Part shown: piece after piece, positions 42,301-50,749 of the stretch | Numbering within the stretch: position 1 is the first letter of the stretch | Layout: the number at the start of each line of letters is the position of its first letter | Origin: Ramlibacter tataouinensis | GTDB lineage: Bacteria; Pseudomonadota; Gammaproteobacteria; Burkholderiales; Burkholderiaceae_C | DNA: 64,000 bases | NCBI GenBank assembly: GCA_002427815.1 | Contig: DIZF01000026.1 | Location: forward strand, 39,844-103,843 | Direction of reading: 5' to 3' | Made by a program: the position numbers and the translations under genes | Notes under the pieces: model-generated | Databases searched by the model: none | What the model was told of the DNA's origin: nothing | Seen by the model: the letters and a program-made list of their open reading frames with translations, nothing else

Positions 42301-43680
42301 ATGAACCTTCATCAGATTTTCGGCCGTTTCTCCCCGCCATCCAGCGCGCCGCTTGCGGTGGGACTGGTGGGCGCCGGCGAATTCGGCGCCACCTTCGTCG
42401 CGCAGGCCGCGCGCATGCAGGGCCTGAAGGTGATCGCCGTGTGCGACCGCGACACGGCCCGCGCCCGGGCGGCGGCGTCGGCGGCGGGCCACCCGGTGGA
42501 ACGCGTGCGGGTGTGCGCGGACTTGGCCGTGGCGCAAGCGGCGGTGGCAGCGGGCGCGATCGCCGTGGTCGATTCGGCGCAGCTGTTGGTGCAACTGCCG
42601 CTGGTTGCGGTGCTGGAGGCCACCGGCGATCCCGAGGGCGCCGCCGCCTGCGCCCTGGCGGCAATCGAGGCCGGCCGGCATGTCGTCATCGCGACCAAGG
42701 AGGCCGAGATCGTGGTCGGCCCGGAACTCGCGCGCCGCGCTGCCGAGCGCGGTCTGGTGCATTCGCCGGTCGATGGCGACCAGCCCAGCCTGTTGATCGG
42801 GTTGATCGCGTGGGCCCGCATGCTGGGGCTGCCGGTCGTGTGCGCCGGCAAGTCCAGCGAGTCCGATTTCGTCTGGGATCCCGATGGCGGCACCGTGACG
42901 GCCTGGGGGCGTGCCGAGCCGGCGCCCGCTTATCGCCAATGCTTTGCCTTGCGCGATGCCGGCACGCTGGCGGACCGCCATGAGCTCGCGTTCGCGCGCA
43001 CCACGGTGCCCGATCTGTGCGAGATGGGCATCGTGGCGAACCACACCGGGCTCATGCCCGACTGCGCCGGGCTGCATGCGCCGATCGCCCGCACCATCGA
43101 ATTGCCCACGCTGTTCCGGCCCCGGGCTCAGGGCGGGTTGCTGTGGGGCGCCGGCCGCGTCGACATGTTCAATTGCCTGCGCCGGCCCGACGAGCTGAGC
43201 TTCGCGGGCGGCGTCTTCGTAGTGGTGGAAGCGCCGGACGAAGCCACCGGGCGCCTGTTCGCGGCCAAGGGAATGCCGACCAGTCCCGACGCCCGCTATG
43301 TGCTGCTGCACAACCCGGTGCACCTGCTGGGCGCCGAGGCGGCGATGTCGATGCTGTCGGCGGTCCAGCTGCGCTGCTCGACCGGCGGCACCGAGGTTAG
43401 GCCGAACGTGGACCTGGTGGCGTTCGCGGCGCGCGATCTCGAAGCGGGCGAGACGCTGGCCATGGGCGTGCGCCACGAGATCGGCGGCCTGGGCTATGCG
43501 CTGCAACCGGCGCAAAAGCTGGCGGCCGACGCGCCGCTGCCGTATTACCTGGCGGTCGGCGGACGGGTGCGGCACAGCGTCGCGCGCGGCGAGCCGCTGC
43601 GCGGGCGCGATCTGGACCTGCCCGCGGAGTCGACGCTGCTGCGGCTGAGGCAGGCGCAGGACGCCCGCTTCTTCGGTTAA
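42301..43680 (+). CDS. NAD(P)-binding oxidoreductase with C-terminal SAF domain
   Basis: A 459-residue protein. The N-terminal Rossmann domain (VGLVGAGEFGATFVAQAARM) resembles homoserine dehydrogenase-like proteins. KEAEIVVGPELARRAAERGL and VHSPVDGDQPSLLIGL follow. The C-terminal 70-90 residues look like a SAF domain (VDLVAFAARDLEAGETLAMG; RHSVARGEPLRGRDLDLP). Such proteins occur in catabolic clusters for sugar acids and branched sugars. It is under the GntR operator, and the upstream start ATG is right after the palindrome. The exact reaction is unknown; an oxidoreductase or epimerase-like step on the imported acid is likely. Confidence 0.75.
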   Translation: MNLHQIFGRFSPPSSAPLAVGLVGAGEFGATFVAQAARMQGLKVIAVCDRDTARARAAASAAGHPVERVRVCADLAVAQAAVAAGAIAVVDSAQLLVQLPLVAVLEATGDPEGAAACALAAIEAGRHVVIATKEAEIVVGPELARRAAERGLVHSPVDGDQPSLLIGLIAWARMLGLPVVCAGKSSESDFVWDPDGGTVTAWGRAEPAPAYRQCFALRDAGTLADRHELAFARTTVPDLCEMGIVANHTGLMPDCAGLHAPIARTIELPTLFRPRAQGGLLWGAGRVDMFNCLRRPDELSFAGGVFVVVEAPDEATGRLFAAKGMPTSPDARYVLLHNPVHLLGAEAAMSMLSAVQLRCSTGGTEVRPNVDLVAFAARDLEAGETLAMGVRHEIGGLGYALQPAQKLAADAPLPYYLAVGGRVRHSVARGEPLRGRDLDLPAESTLLRLRQAQDARFFG

Positions 43681-43708
43681 CGCTCGCGCGGTCTGGAGAG
43701 AAACGGGG

Positions 43709-44452
43709 TCAGCGCTTGTCCCCGCGCAGCGTCCGCCCGAACAGATCGAACAGGCGCTCCCAGTGCCGCTCGGCGCTGGCCTTCTCGTAGATGCCGGCGC
43801 GCAGCGGAAAAACGAAGCCATGCTCGGCGCCCGGGTACCACTCGATGCGATGCGGCGTGCCGGCCGCGACCAGCGCCGCTTCGAGCCGATCCACGATGTC
43901 CTTCGGTGCCCACTTGTCGGTCTCGGCGCAGCCGAAATAGCTTTCGCAGCGGATGCGCGGCGCCATCAAGTGCGCGGAGTCTTCCCGGTCGGTCACCAGG
44001 TTGGCGCCGTGAATGGAGGCGATGGCCTTGATGCGCTCCGGGAAAGCAGCGGCGGCCGCCATCACGAACGGCCCGCTCATGCAATAGCCCACCGCGCCGA
44101 CGCGGCTGCCGTCCGCCTGCGGTTGCGCATCGACGAAGCGCAGCATGGCCTGCGTGTCGCGCACAACCAACGCGTTGGTCAGGTGGCCCATGAGCGCGAA
44201 CATGGCGGCCATGCCGGCTTCGTCGCGTCGCTCCAGCACGAACTCGCGCGTCTTGCGGTAGTACAGATTGGGCAGCACGACGTAATAGCCCACCGACGCG
44301 AGGCGCCGCGCCATGTCGTGCAGCTCCTCGCGCTTGCCGGGCGCATCCATGTAGAACAGCACCACCGGGTGTGGCCCGTGCTCCTCGGGATAGACCACGA
44401 AGCTGTTCATCGAACCGTCGGCGGTCGAAATGTCAAGATGTTTTTCGATCAT
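43709..44452 (-). CDS. Dienelactone hydrolase family protein
   Basis: A 247-residue alpha/beta hydrolase with the cysteine nucleophile in VGYCMSGPFVMAAAAA, the acid in CAETDKWAP and the histidine in PGAEHGFVFPLRAGIY, the DLH triad. I chose the ATG at 44452 (GGAAC upstream), giving MIEKHLDISTADG, over a longer frame. It is convergent with the SAF gene and divergent from the GGDEF-like gene at 44653. The substrate is unknown; family members open lactones in aromatic degradation. Confidence 0.85.
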   Translation of the reverse strand: MIEKHLDISTADGSMNSFVVYPEEHGPHPVVLFYMDAPGKREELHDMARRLASVGYYVVLPNLYYRKTREFVLERRDEAGMAAMFALMGHLTNALVVRDTQAMLRFVDAQPQADGSRVGAVGYCMSGPFVMAAAAAFPERIKAIASIHGANLVTDREDSAHLMAPRIRCESYFGCAETDKWAPKDIVDRLEAALVAAGTPHRIEWYPGAEHGFVFPLRAGIYEKASAERHWERLFDLFGRTLRGDKR

Positions 44453-44652
44453 GTGCTGTTCCGGCAAGGGTTGGATCTGCCATACGTTCGCGCAAGCGCG
44501 CGACCGACCTTTCTGCGCTAGCATACCTGCCCAATCGAGGGGCTGCGACCGCCTGGCATTTCTTGGGCGGTCTCAAGACATCCAATGTCGCCGCGGGCCA
44601 GGAGCCTGAGACGCGTTGGACAGGTCCCCACGGGCCACAGGAGTTTCTGGCG

Positions 44653-46425
44653 TTGACAATCTTTCAGGGGGGGCCGTTCTGGCGGCGACTGGCGCGGGCA
44701 TTCGTGCTGGTGCTGGTGACGGTAACCGCCGGCCTGGCCGCGGCACAGACCGAACCGTCGCTGGCCTGGGCCGAGCGGGGCGATGTCCCCGGCCAGTATT
44801 GGATCGATGCGCCCGGCAAGGCTTCGCTGGAGGCGGCGCGTGCCGCGTTCGACGGCGGCCAGGGGCGGGCATCGGACCCCGCGCTGATCATGCCCCTGGG
44901 GGGCGGCGTCGCGATCTGGTACCGGCTGCAGCTGCCGGCCGTCGCAGCGCCCGCGCGCGCCGTGTTCACGGTGCCCTTTGGCGGCATGAACAACGTGGAG
45001 CTGTTCCGCCCCGACGGCGCGGGCGGCTGGCGCGAGCAGCGCTCGGGCGAGTCGTTGCCGGTGAGCCGATGGCCGGTGCGTTACCTGCATCCGGCTTTCG
45101 CCTTCACCCTGCAGCCGGGCGAGACGCAGGCCACCTATCTGCGCGTCCAGCACAGCCACCCGACCGGGGTGGCCTGGGTGCTCCGGGACGCCAGCAGCTT
45201 CAGCGAATCGGCCAAGCTGTGGCACCTGGCGCTGGGCGCCTATGCGGGGTTCATGGTGCTGGTGGTCCTGCTCAGCATCTTCAATACCTTCTCCTGGCGC
45301 GACCCTATCCATCTCTACTACGCGGTCCAGGTCGTGCTGGTGGGCTTGAGCATCATGTCGCTTACCGGGCTCGCCGGCGAATACCTGTGGCCGAACAATG
45401 CGTGGTGGAACGACAAGGCCGAGGTGGTGATTCCGGCGGCCAGCCTGGGCTGGATGGGGCTGTTCCTGCGCGAGCTGGTGGCCGAGCGCGGCCGGCGGTG
45501 GCTGTCCCGGGCGCTGCTGGTCCACGTCGGCATCTGCGCTCTGATGGTGGCGGGCTTCCTGAGGTACGGGCGCGAGGACTTCTTCCAGCTGCCCAGCGCC
45601 TATGCCCTGGTGGCACTGGTCTTGATCCTGGCGCTCCTGACGTGGTTTTCGCTGCGCCGGCCCAAGGTGGGCCTGTGGGCGCTGGCCGGCATGACCGTGC
45701 TGACGGCAGGCACCCTGTTTCCCCTGTTTCGCAACCTGGACTGGCTGCCCGTCACCTTCGCCACCCAGTACGGCCCGCAGATCGGCGGGGCGCTGGAGAT
45801 CCCGCTGATGCTGATCGGCTTGTATTTCCGCAGCCGCGAGCGCCGCGACAACCGGGTCCGGCTCGAGGCCCTGGCGCACACCGACCCCTTGACCGGTGTC
45901 GGCAACCACCGGGTGCTGGTCGAGCGCCTCAACCATTTGCTGGGCCGCGGCCGGCACGGCCCGTTCCAGGGCGCGGTGCTGCAGATTCACGTGGCCAACC
46001 TGGACGCCATCCGCGACGAGTACGGGCGCGAAGCGGCGGAAGCGGCGATGGTGCGGGCGGCCGAGTGCGTGACCAAGGAAGCCAGCGAAGGCGACACGGT
46101 GGCGCGCGAGCAGGGCGGCGACCTGGTGCTGGTGCTGGAAGGGCAGCTGACCCGGGCCCAGGCCGCCGAGGCCGGGCGCGACATCATTGCCCGCGGACTC
46201 AAGTTCTCGGGCCGGCTGCCCCCGCGCGTCACGCTCTCGCTGCGGGTGGCCGGCGCGTGCGCTCCTTTGCCCGACAACAATGCGCTGGTGTTGCTGGGCA
46301 TGCTCGGCCGCGTGATCCTGGACATCGGCAGCGATGCGCTGGGCCGGGCGCTGCGCATCATCGACGCGCCGGCGCCCCGCCGCGCCGACGTCGTCACGGG
46401 CCAGCCGTCCATCGGCGACTGGTGA
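44653..46425 (+). CDS. 7TM membrane protein with degenerate GGDEF domain, paralogue 1
   Basis: A 590-residue protein. A signal or first helix (residues about 5-30, ending AAAQ) leads to a periplasmic 7TMR-DISM-type sensor domain (to about residue 180, with TLQPGETQATYLRVQH). Seven membrane helices follow (about 190-390), and then a cytoplasmic GGDEF-like domain starting LAHTDPLTGVGNHRVLVERL. The active-site GG(D/E)EF is replaced by GGDLV at residues 488-492, so cyclic-di-GMP synthesis is unlikely. I chose the TTG at 44653, nine bases after AGGAG, because paralogue 2 has the same arrangement. It may act as a ligand-sensing pseudo-enzyme. Confidence 0.82.
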   Translation: MTIFQGGPFWRRLARAFVLVLVTVTAGLAAAQTEPSLAWAERGDVPGQYWIDAPGKASLEAARAAFDGGQGRASDPALIMPLGGGVAIWYRLQLPAVAAPARAVFTVPFGGMNNVELFRPDGAGGWREQRSGESLPVSRWPVRYLHPAFAFTLQPGETQATYLRVQHSHPTGVAWVLRDASSFSESAKLWHLALGAYAGFMVLVVLLSIFNTFSWRDPIHLYYAVQVVLVGLSIMSLTGLAGEYLWPNNAWWNDKAEVVIPAASLGWMGLFLRELVAERGRRWLSRALLVHVGICALMVAGFLRYGREDFFQLPSAYALVALVLILALLTWFSLRRPKVGLWALAGMTVLTAGTLFPLFRNLDWLPVTFATQYGPQIGGALEIPLMLIGLYFRSRERRDNRVRLEALAHTDPLTGVGNHRVLVERLNHLLGRGRHGPFQGAVLQIHVANLDAIRDEYGREAAEAAMVRAAECVTKEASEGDTVAREQGGDLVLVLEGQLTRAQAAEAGRDIIARGLKFSGRLPPRVTLSLRVAGACAPLPDNNALVLLGMLGRVILDIGSDALGRALRIIDAPAPRRADVVTGQPSIGDW

Positions 46426-46453
46426 CGGAGCTCTTGTCTTGCCACCAACCACC

Positions 46454-46470
46454 TTAGGCAAATCCCCTAA
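46454..46470. promoter_or_regulatory. Palindrome TTAGGCAAATCCCCTAA upstream of paralogue 2
   Basis: TTAGG-N7-CCTAA is a 5-base-arm palindrome in the 256-base gap between paralogues 1 and 2. The layout resembles the site at 35612-35626. Just downstream, a block AAACACTGATCTGCG (46482-46496) is repeated before paralogue 3 (from 48522), which marks the duplicated promoter region. Confidence 0.45.
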
Positions 46471-46681
46471 CCCTCGCGCCGCAAACACTGATCTGCGGCA
46501 AGGGCGCTCGTCATCCGGTGCGTCAGAAACGTGCGGTCGATAGACTGCCGGTCGAGGGGACTGCACCTTGGCATTTTCTACGCAAGGCAATCCGCGTCGA
46601 CGAGAGCTCGCGAAAGCCGGTGAAAAGCGCATTCAGGATGCGCCCGCCAGGCACGACGGCGAGCCAAAGGAGAAACTGGAG

Positions 46682-48463
46682 TTGAGTTCAAGCTGTATCG
46701 GTGAACTGTTCCTGCGGCGCATGTTGCGGGCCGTCCTGTTGGCATTGGTGGCAGTGACGGGCAGCCTGGCCGTTGCCCAGGTCGAACCCGCCGTGGCCTG
46801 GGAGCATGGGGATATCGCCGCCCGGTATTGGGCCGATGCGTCCGGCAAGGCTTCGCTGGACGGAGCGCGCAGTGCGTTCGACGCCGGACAGGGCCGCCCC
46901 GCGGACCCATCGCTGCTCATGCCGCTGGGGGGCGGCGCCGCGGTCTGGTACCGGCTGCAGCTGCCGCCCGTCACGGCGCCCGCGCGGGCCATGTTCGAGG
47001 TGATCTTTCCCGGCACCGACAGCGTGGAGCTGTTCCGCCCCGACGGCGCGGGCGGCTGGCGGCCGCAGCGTTCGGGCGACTCGCTGCCGGTGGCGCAATG
47101 GCCGGTGCACTACCTTCATCCGGCTTTCGCCTTCACCTTGCAGCCGGGGGAGACGCAGGCCACTTACCTGCGCATCCAGCACACCTACCCGATCCGGGTG
47201 AACTGGGTGCTGCGGGACACCAGCAGTTTCAACTCGGCGTCCAAGGTGTGGCACCTGGCGCTGGGCGCCTATGCGGGGTTCATGGTGCTGGTCGTCCTGC
47301 TCAGCGCCGTCAACACCTACACCTGGCGCGACACCATCCATCTGTATTACGCGGTTCACGTCATCCTGGTGGGCTTGAGCGTGATGGCGCTCACCGGGCT
47401 CGGGGGCGAATACCTCTGGCCGGGCAACGCATGGTGGAACGACAAGGCCCCGGTGGTGCTGCCGGCGGCGGGCATGGGCTGGGCGGCCGTGTTCGTGCGC
47501 CAGCTGGTGGCCGAGCGCGGACGGCGACTGGTGTCCTGGTCGCTGCTGGGCCTGGCGGCCCTTTCCTTCCTGCTGATGCTGGCCTTCCTGATGCTCGGGC
47601 GAGAGCATTTTTATCGGGCGCCGGCCGTGTACGCGGTGCCGGTCATGGCGGTCATCCTGGCGGTGCTGATGTGGTACTCGGTGCGCCGGCCGGAGGTGGG
47701 GCTGTGGGTGCTGGCGGGCATGGCCCTGCTGGTTGCGGGCAGCGTGTTGCCCCTGCTGCGCAACCTGGGATGGATTGCGGCTTCGTTCGTCACGCGGTAC
47801 GGCACGCAGATCGGCGCGGCGCTGGAGATCCCGCTGGCGCTGATCGGCCTTTATTTCCGCAGCCACGAGCGCCGCGACAACCTGGTACGCATCGGGGCAC
47901 TGGCCCATACCGACCCCTTGACCGGCGTCGGCAACCACCGTGTCCTGGTGGATTGCCTCGGGCATGTGCTGAGGCGCAGCCGCCGCAGCCCGTTCCGGGG
48001 CGCGGTGCTGCAGGTGAACGTGGCCAACCTGGACGCCATCCGCAGCGAGTATGGGCGCGAAGCAGCCGAAGCCGCGCTGGTGCGGGCCGCCGAGTGCGTG
48101 ACCCGGGAAGCCAAGGAAAGCGACACGGTGGCGCGCGAGCAGGGCGGCGACCTGGTGCTGGTGCTGGAGGGCCAGGTGACGCGCGGGCAGGCCGCCGAAG
48201 TCGGGCGCAACATCATTGCCCGCGGGCTCAAGTTCTCGCGCAAGCTGCCGTCCCGGGTGACCCTCTCGCTGCGGGTGGCCGGCGCCTATGCGCCCCTGCC
48301 CGAGACCAACGCGGCCGTCTTCCTGGGCATGCTCGCGCGCGTGATCCTGGAGATCGGCACCGATCCGCTGGGCCGGGCCCTGCGTTTCGTCGGGCAAAAC
48401 GACGAGGCGCCCGGCCGCCGGGGCTCTGGCGCCGGCATCGCGATGGACTCCGGGGAGGCCTGA
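46682..48463 (+). CDS. 7TM membrane protein with degenerate GGDEF domain, paralogue 2
   Basis: A 593-residue close paralogue of the preceding gene with the same domain order: N-terminal signal helix, periplasmic DISM-type domain (VELFRPDGAGGW), seven helices, and a GGDEF-like domain beginning LAHTDPLTGVGNHRVLVDCL with GGDLV at the active site. I chose the TTG at 46682 because AGGAG lies nine bases upstream, the same spacing as in paralogue 1. A longer TTG start at 46568 is possible and lies in sequence shared with the leader of paralogue 3. High identity along the whole length shows recent tandem duplication. Confidence 0.8.
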   Translation: MSSSCIGELFLRRMLRAVLLALVAVTGSLAVAQVEPAVAWEHGDIAARYWADASGKASLDGARSAFDAGQGRPADPSLLMPLGGGAAVWYRLQLPPVTAPARAMFEVIFPGTDSVELFRPDGAGGWRPQRSGDSLPVAQWPVHYLHPAFAFTLQPGETQATYLRIQHTYPIRVNWVLRDTSSFNSASKVWHLALGAYAGFMVLVVLLSAVNTYTWRDTIHLYYAVHVILVGLSVMALTGLGGEYLWPGNAWWNDKAPVVLPAAGMGWAAVFVRQLVAERGRRLVSWSLLGLAALSFLLMLAFLMLGREHFYRAPAVYAVPVMAVILAVLMWYSVRRPEVGLWVLAGMALLVAGSVLPLLRNLGWIAASFVTRYGTQIGAALEIPLALIGLYFRSHERRDNLVRIGALAHTDPLTGVGNHRVLVDCLGHVLRRSRRSPFRGAVLQVNVANLDAIRSEYGREAAEAALVRAAECVTREAKESDTVAREQGGDLVLVLEGQVTRGQAAEVGRNIIARGLKFSRKLPSRVTLSLRVAGAYAPLPETNAAVFLGMLARVILEIGTDPLGRALRFVGQNDEAPGRRGSGAGIAMDSGEA

Positions 48464-48619
48464 ACCCCCGATCGCCCGCCATCGCCGTGTCCGTAAGGGC
48501 AAGCCCTGGCCGCAGCCGTAGTAAACACTGATCTGCGACAAATCGGCTCGATATGCAGCGTGCTGCGACCATCCCCCTGCCGCCCAGCCCCGATAGACTG
48601 GCGGCCGGGGGACTGCATC

Positions 48620-50389
48620 TTGGCAATGTTTCCGCGAGGGAAATCGACGTTGCGTCGGCTGCTGCTGGCGCTGCTTGCGCTGGCGGCCGGCTGGGCCGCG
48701 GCGCAGCCGGAACCGTCCCTGGTCTGGCGCGAGCGGGACATCGCCGCCCAGTATTGGGCTGACACCTCCGGAGAGGCTTCGCTGGAAGCGGCGCGTGCCG
48801 CCTTCGACGCCAACCAGGGCCAGCCGGCCGACCCCGACCAACTCATGCCGCTGGGCGGCGGCACCGCCCTCTGGTACCGGTTGCAACTGCCGGCCGTCTC
48901 AGCCCCGGCGCGCGCCGTGTTCACGGTGACCTTTCCCGGCACCGACAGCGTGGAGCTGTTCCGTCCCGACGGCGCGGGCGGCTGGCGGGCGCAGCGTGCG
49001 GGCGACTCGGTGCCGGTGGCGCAGTGGCCCATGCCCTACCTGCATCCGGCTTTCCCCTTCACCTTGCAGCCGCGGGAGACCCAATCCACCTACATGCGGG
49101 TCCAGCACACCCATCCGATCCGGGTGAACTGGGTGCTCTGGGACGTCAACAGTTTCAACGCGGAGGCCAGGGCATGGCACCTGGGACTGGGGATCTATGT
49201 CGGGTTCATGCTGCTGGTGCTGCTGCTCAGCGCCGTCAACACCTTCTCCTGGCGCGACCCCATCCACGTTTACTACGCGGTTCACGTCATCCTGGTGGGC
49301 TTGAGCATGCTGTCGCTCACCGGCCTGGCGGGTGAATACCTGTGGCCGAACAGTGCATGGTGGAACGACAAGGCCCCGGTGGTCATCCCGGCCGCGAGCG
49401 TGGGCTGGGCCGGCCTCTTCGTGCGTGAGCTGGTGGCCGAGCGCGGCGGGCGCCTGGTGTCCTGGGCGCTGCTGGCCCAGGCGGCGCTGTTCTTCGTGCT
49501 GGCGGTGGGCGTGATGGTGGTGCCGCGCGATCACTTCTCCCGGGCGCCCAGCCTTTACCTGGTGCCGGCCATGGTGCTCATGCTGGGGGTACTGGCGTGG
49601 TACTCGGTGCGCCGGGCCAAGGTGGGCCTGTGGGTGCTGGGCGGCATGCTGGTGCTGGCGATCGGCAGCCTGTGGCCGCTGCTGCGCAACCTGGGACTGA
49701 TCGACGCCTCGTTCTTCACCGAGAACGGGCCGCAGCTCGGCGGCGCGCTGGAGATCCCGCTGGTGCTGATCGGCCTTTACTTTCGCGGCCGCGAGCGCCG
49801 CGACAGCCGGGTCCGGCTGGAGGCCTTGTCCCATACCGACCCCTTGACCGGGCTGGGCAACCACCGCGTGCTGATGGCGCGCCTGAGCCTCCTGTTGCGG
49901 CGGGCCCGGCGCGACCCCTCGCTCGGCGGCGTCATCCGGGTGCACGTGGCCAACCTGGACGCCATCCGCGATGAATATGGGCGCGAAGCGGTCGAAGCGG
50001 CCACGGTGCGGGCTGCCGAGTGCGTGGCCCGGGGCGCGATCGAAGGCGACACGGTGGCGCGCGAGGAGCGCGGCGACCTGGTGCTGGTGCTGGAAGGCCA
50101 GGTGACCCGCGCGCAGGTGGCGGAGACCGGGCGCAACATCATTGCGCGCGGGCTCAAGTTCTCGCGCCGGCTGCCCCGGGGCGTGACGCTCGCATTCCGG
50201 GTGGCCGCGGTGTGCGCGCCCCTGCCCGATGCCGATGCGACGGTGGTGCTGGAAATGCTCGACCGCGAGATCCAGGAAATCTGCGCCGATCCGCAGGGCA
50301 AGGCCATGCGCATCCTGGCGCCCCCCAACGACACGGAGAGCCTGGAGGAGTTTCGCGCCGCCAAGGTCGCAGGCACGCGCCGGGCCTGA
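48620..50389 (+). CDS. 7TM membrane protein with degenerate GGDEF domain, paralogue 3
   Basis: A 589-residue third tandem copy with the same layout. The active-site motif is even more degraded (EERGDLVLVLEG instead of LGGDEF). The start may be the TTG at 48620, seven bases after GGGGGA, or the ATG two codons later (48626). The leader CGATAGACTGGCGG...GGGGACTGCA is nearly the same as that before the long start of paralogue 2. The C-terminal stretch GVTLAFRVAAVCAPLPD corresponds to the last strand of GGDEF domains, so the fold is kept while catalysis is probably lost. Confidence 0.82.
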   Translation: MAMFPRGKSTLRRLLLALLALAAGWAAAQPEPSLVWRERDIAAQYWADTSGEASLEAARAAFDANQGQPADPDQLMPLGGGTALWYRLQLPAVSAPARAVFTVTFPGTDSVELFRPDGAGGWRAQRAGDSVPVAQWPMPYLHPAFPFTLQPRETQSTYMRVQHTHPIRVNWVLWDVNSFNAEARAWHLGLGIYVGFMLLVLLLSAVNTFSWRDPIHVYYAVHVILVGLSMLSLTGLAGEYLWPNSAWWNDKAPVVIPAASVGWAGLFVRELVAERGGRLVSWALLAQAALFFVLAVGVMVVPRDHFSRAPSLYLVPAMVLMLGVLAWYSVRRAKVGLWVLGGMLVLAIGSLWPLLRNLGLIDASFFTENGPQLGGALEIPLVLIGLYFRGRERRDSRVRLEALSHTDPLTGLGNHRVLMARLSLLLRRARRDPSLGGVIRVHVANLDAIRDEYGREAVEAATVRAAECVARGAIEGDTVAREERGDLVLVLEGQVTRAQVAETGRNIIARGLKFSRRLPRGVTLAFRVAAVCAPLPDADATVVLEMLDREIQEICADPQGKAMRILAPPNDTESLEEFRAAKVAGTRRA

Positions 50390-50398
50390 GCCCGGCCT

Positions 50399-50518
50399 TC
50401 ACTCCGCCCTGCGAATGGTTCCCTGCGCGGTCGCGCACAGCTTGCGCTCGCCGCCATGCACGAAGCTGAAGGCCTGATTGGCCAGCGCCTGCCGGCCGTA
50501 GGCAAGAAGATCGCTCAT
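50399..50518 (-). pseudogene. Collapsed PaaI-type thioesterase gene (start and end joined)
   Basis: A 39-codon frame reads MSDLLAYGRQALANQAFS, then FVH, then GGERKLCATAQGTIRRAE and stop. The first part matches the N-terminus of hotdog thioesterases and the last part their C-terminus (E-x-LCAVAQGTI). The roughly 90 central residues with the hotdog core are missing, yet the frame is kept. This is the same type of lesion as the badH stub. A ribosome-site-like GAGTTGCC precedes the start. Confidence 0.6.
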
Positions 50519-50553
50519 GGCAACTCCATAGAGGAAAAGTGCGAGGACAAATC

Positions 50554-50629
50554 GGGTCGGCGACCGCGCAGAAGTGGGGTCGGCGAACGCGCAGAAATCG
50601 GGTTGGCGAGCGCGCAGAAATGGGGTCGG
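50554..50629 (+). repeat. 23-base tandem repeat, three full copies plus seven bases
   Basis: Units begin at 50554, 50577 and 50600, with a partial fourth at 50623. Each starts GGGT(C/T)GGCGA and carries CGCGCAGAA; copies differ at three or four positions. They sit just upstream of the collapsed thioesterase gene. Confidence 0.85.
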
Positions 50630-50699
50630 ATCCGGATTCAGGACAATGACCTTTCCGAAGCGCGACAATCTCCTACGAAATCCGGCTCTGACCCCATTT
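50618..50699. repeat. AAATGGGGTC / GACCCCATTT inverted pair
   Basis: Ten-base perfect arms at 50618-50627 and 50690-50699 enclose about 60 bases, with weaker inner symmetry (GGATCCGG/CCGG). The outer arms belong to the GGGGTC-type dispersed repeats also seen at 17476-17498. It lies between the tandem repeat and the aminotransferase start. Confidence 0.6.
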
Positions 50700-50749
50700 C
50701 CCTGGCCATACGAAATTCGTCTCCGTCCCACGTATTACAAGCCAAAATC

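Noticed and set aside
50554..50629. 23-base tandem units as a CRISPR array
   Set aside because: Units are directly adjacent without spacers.
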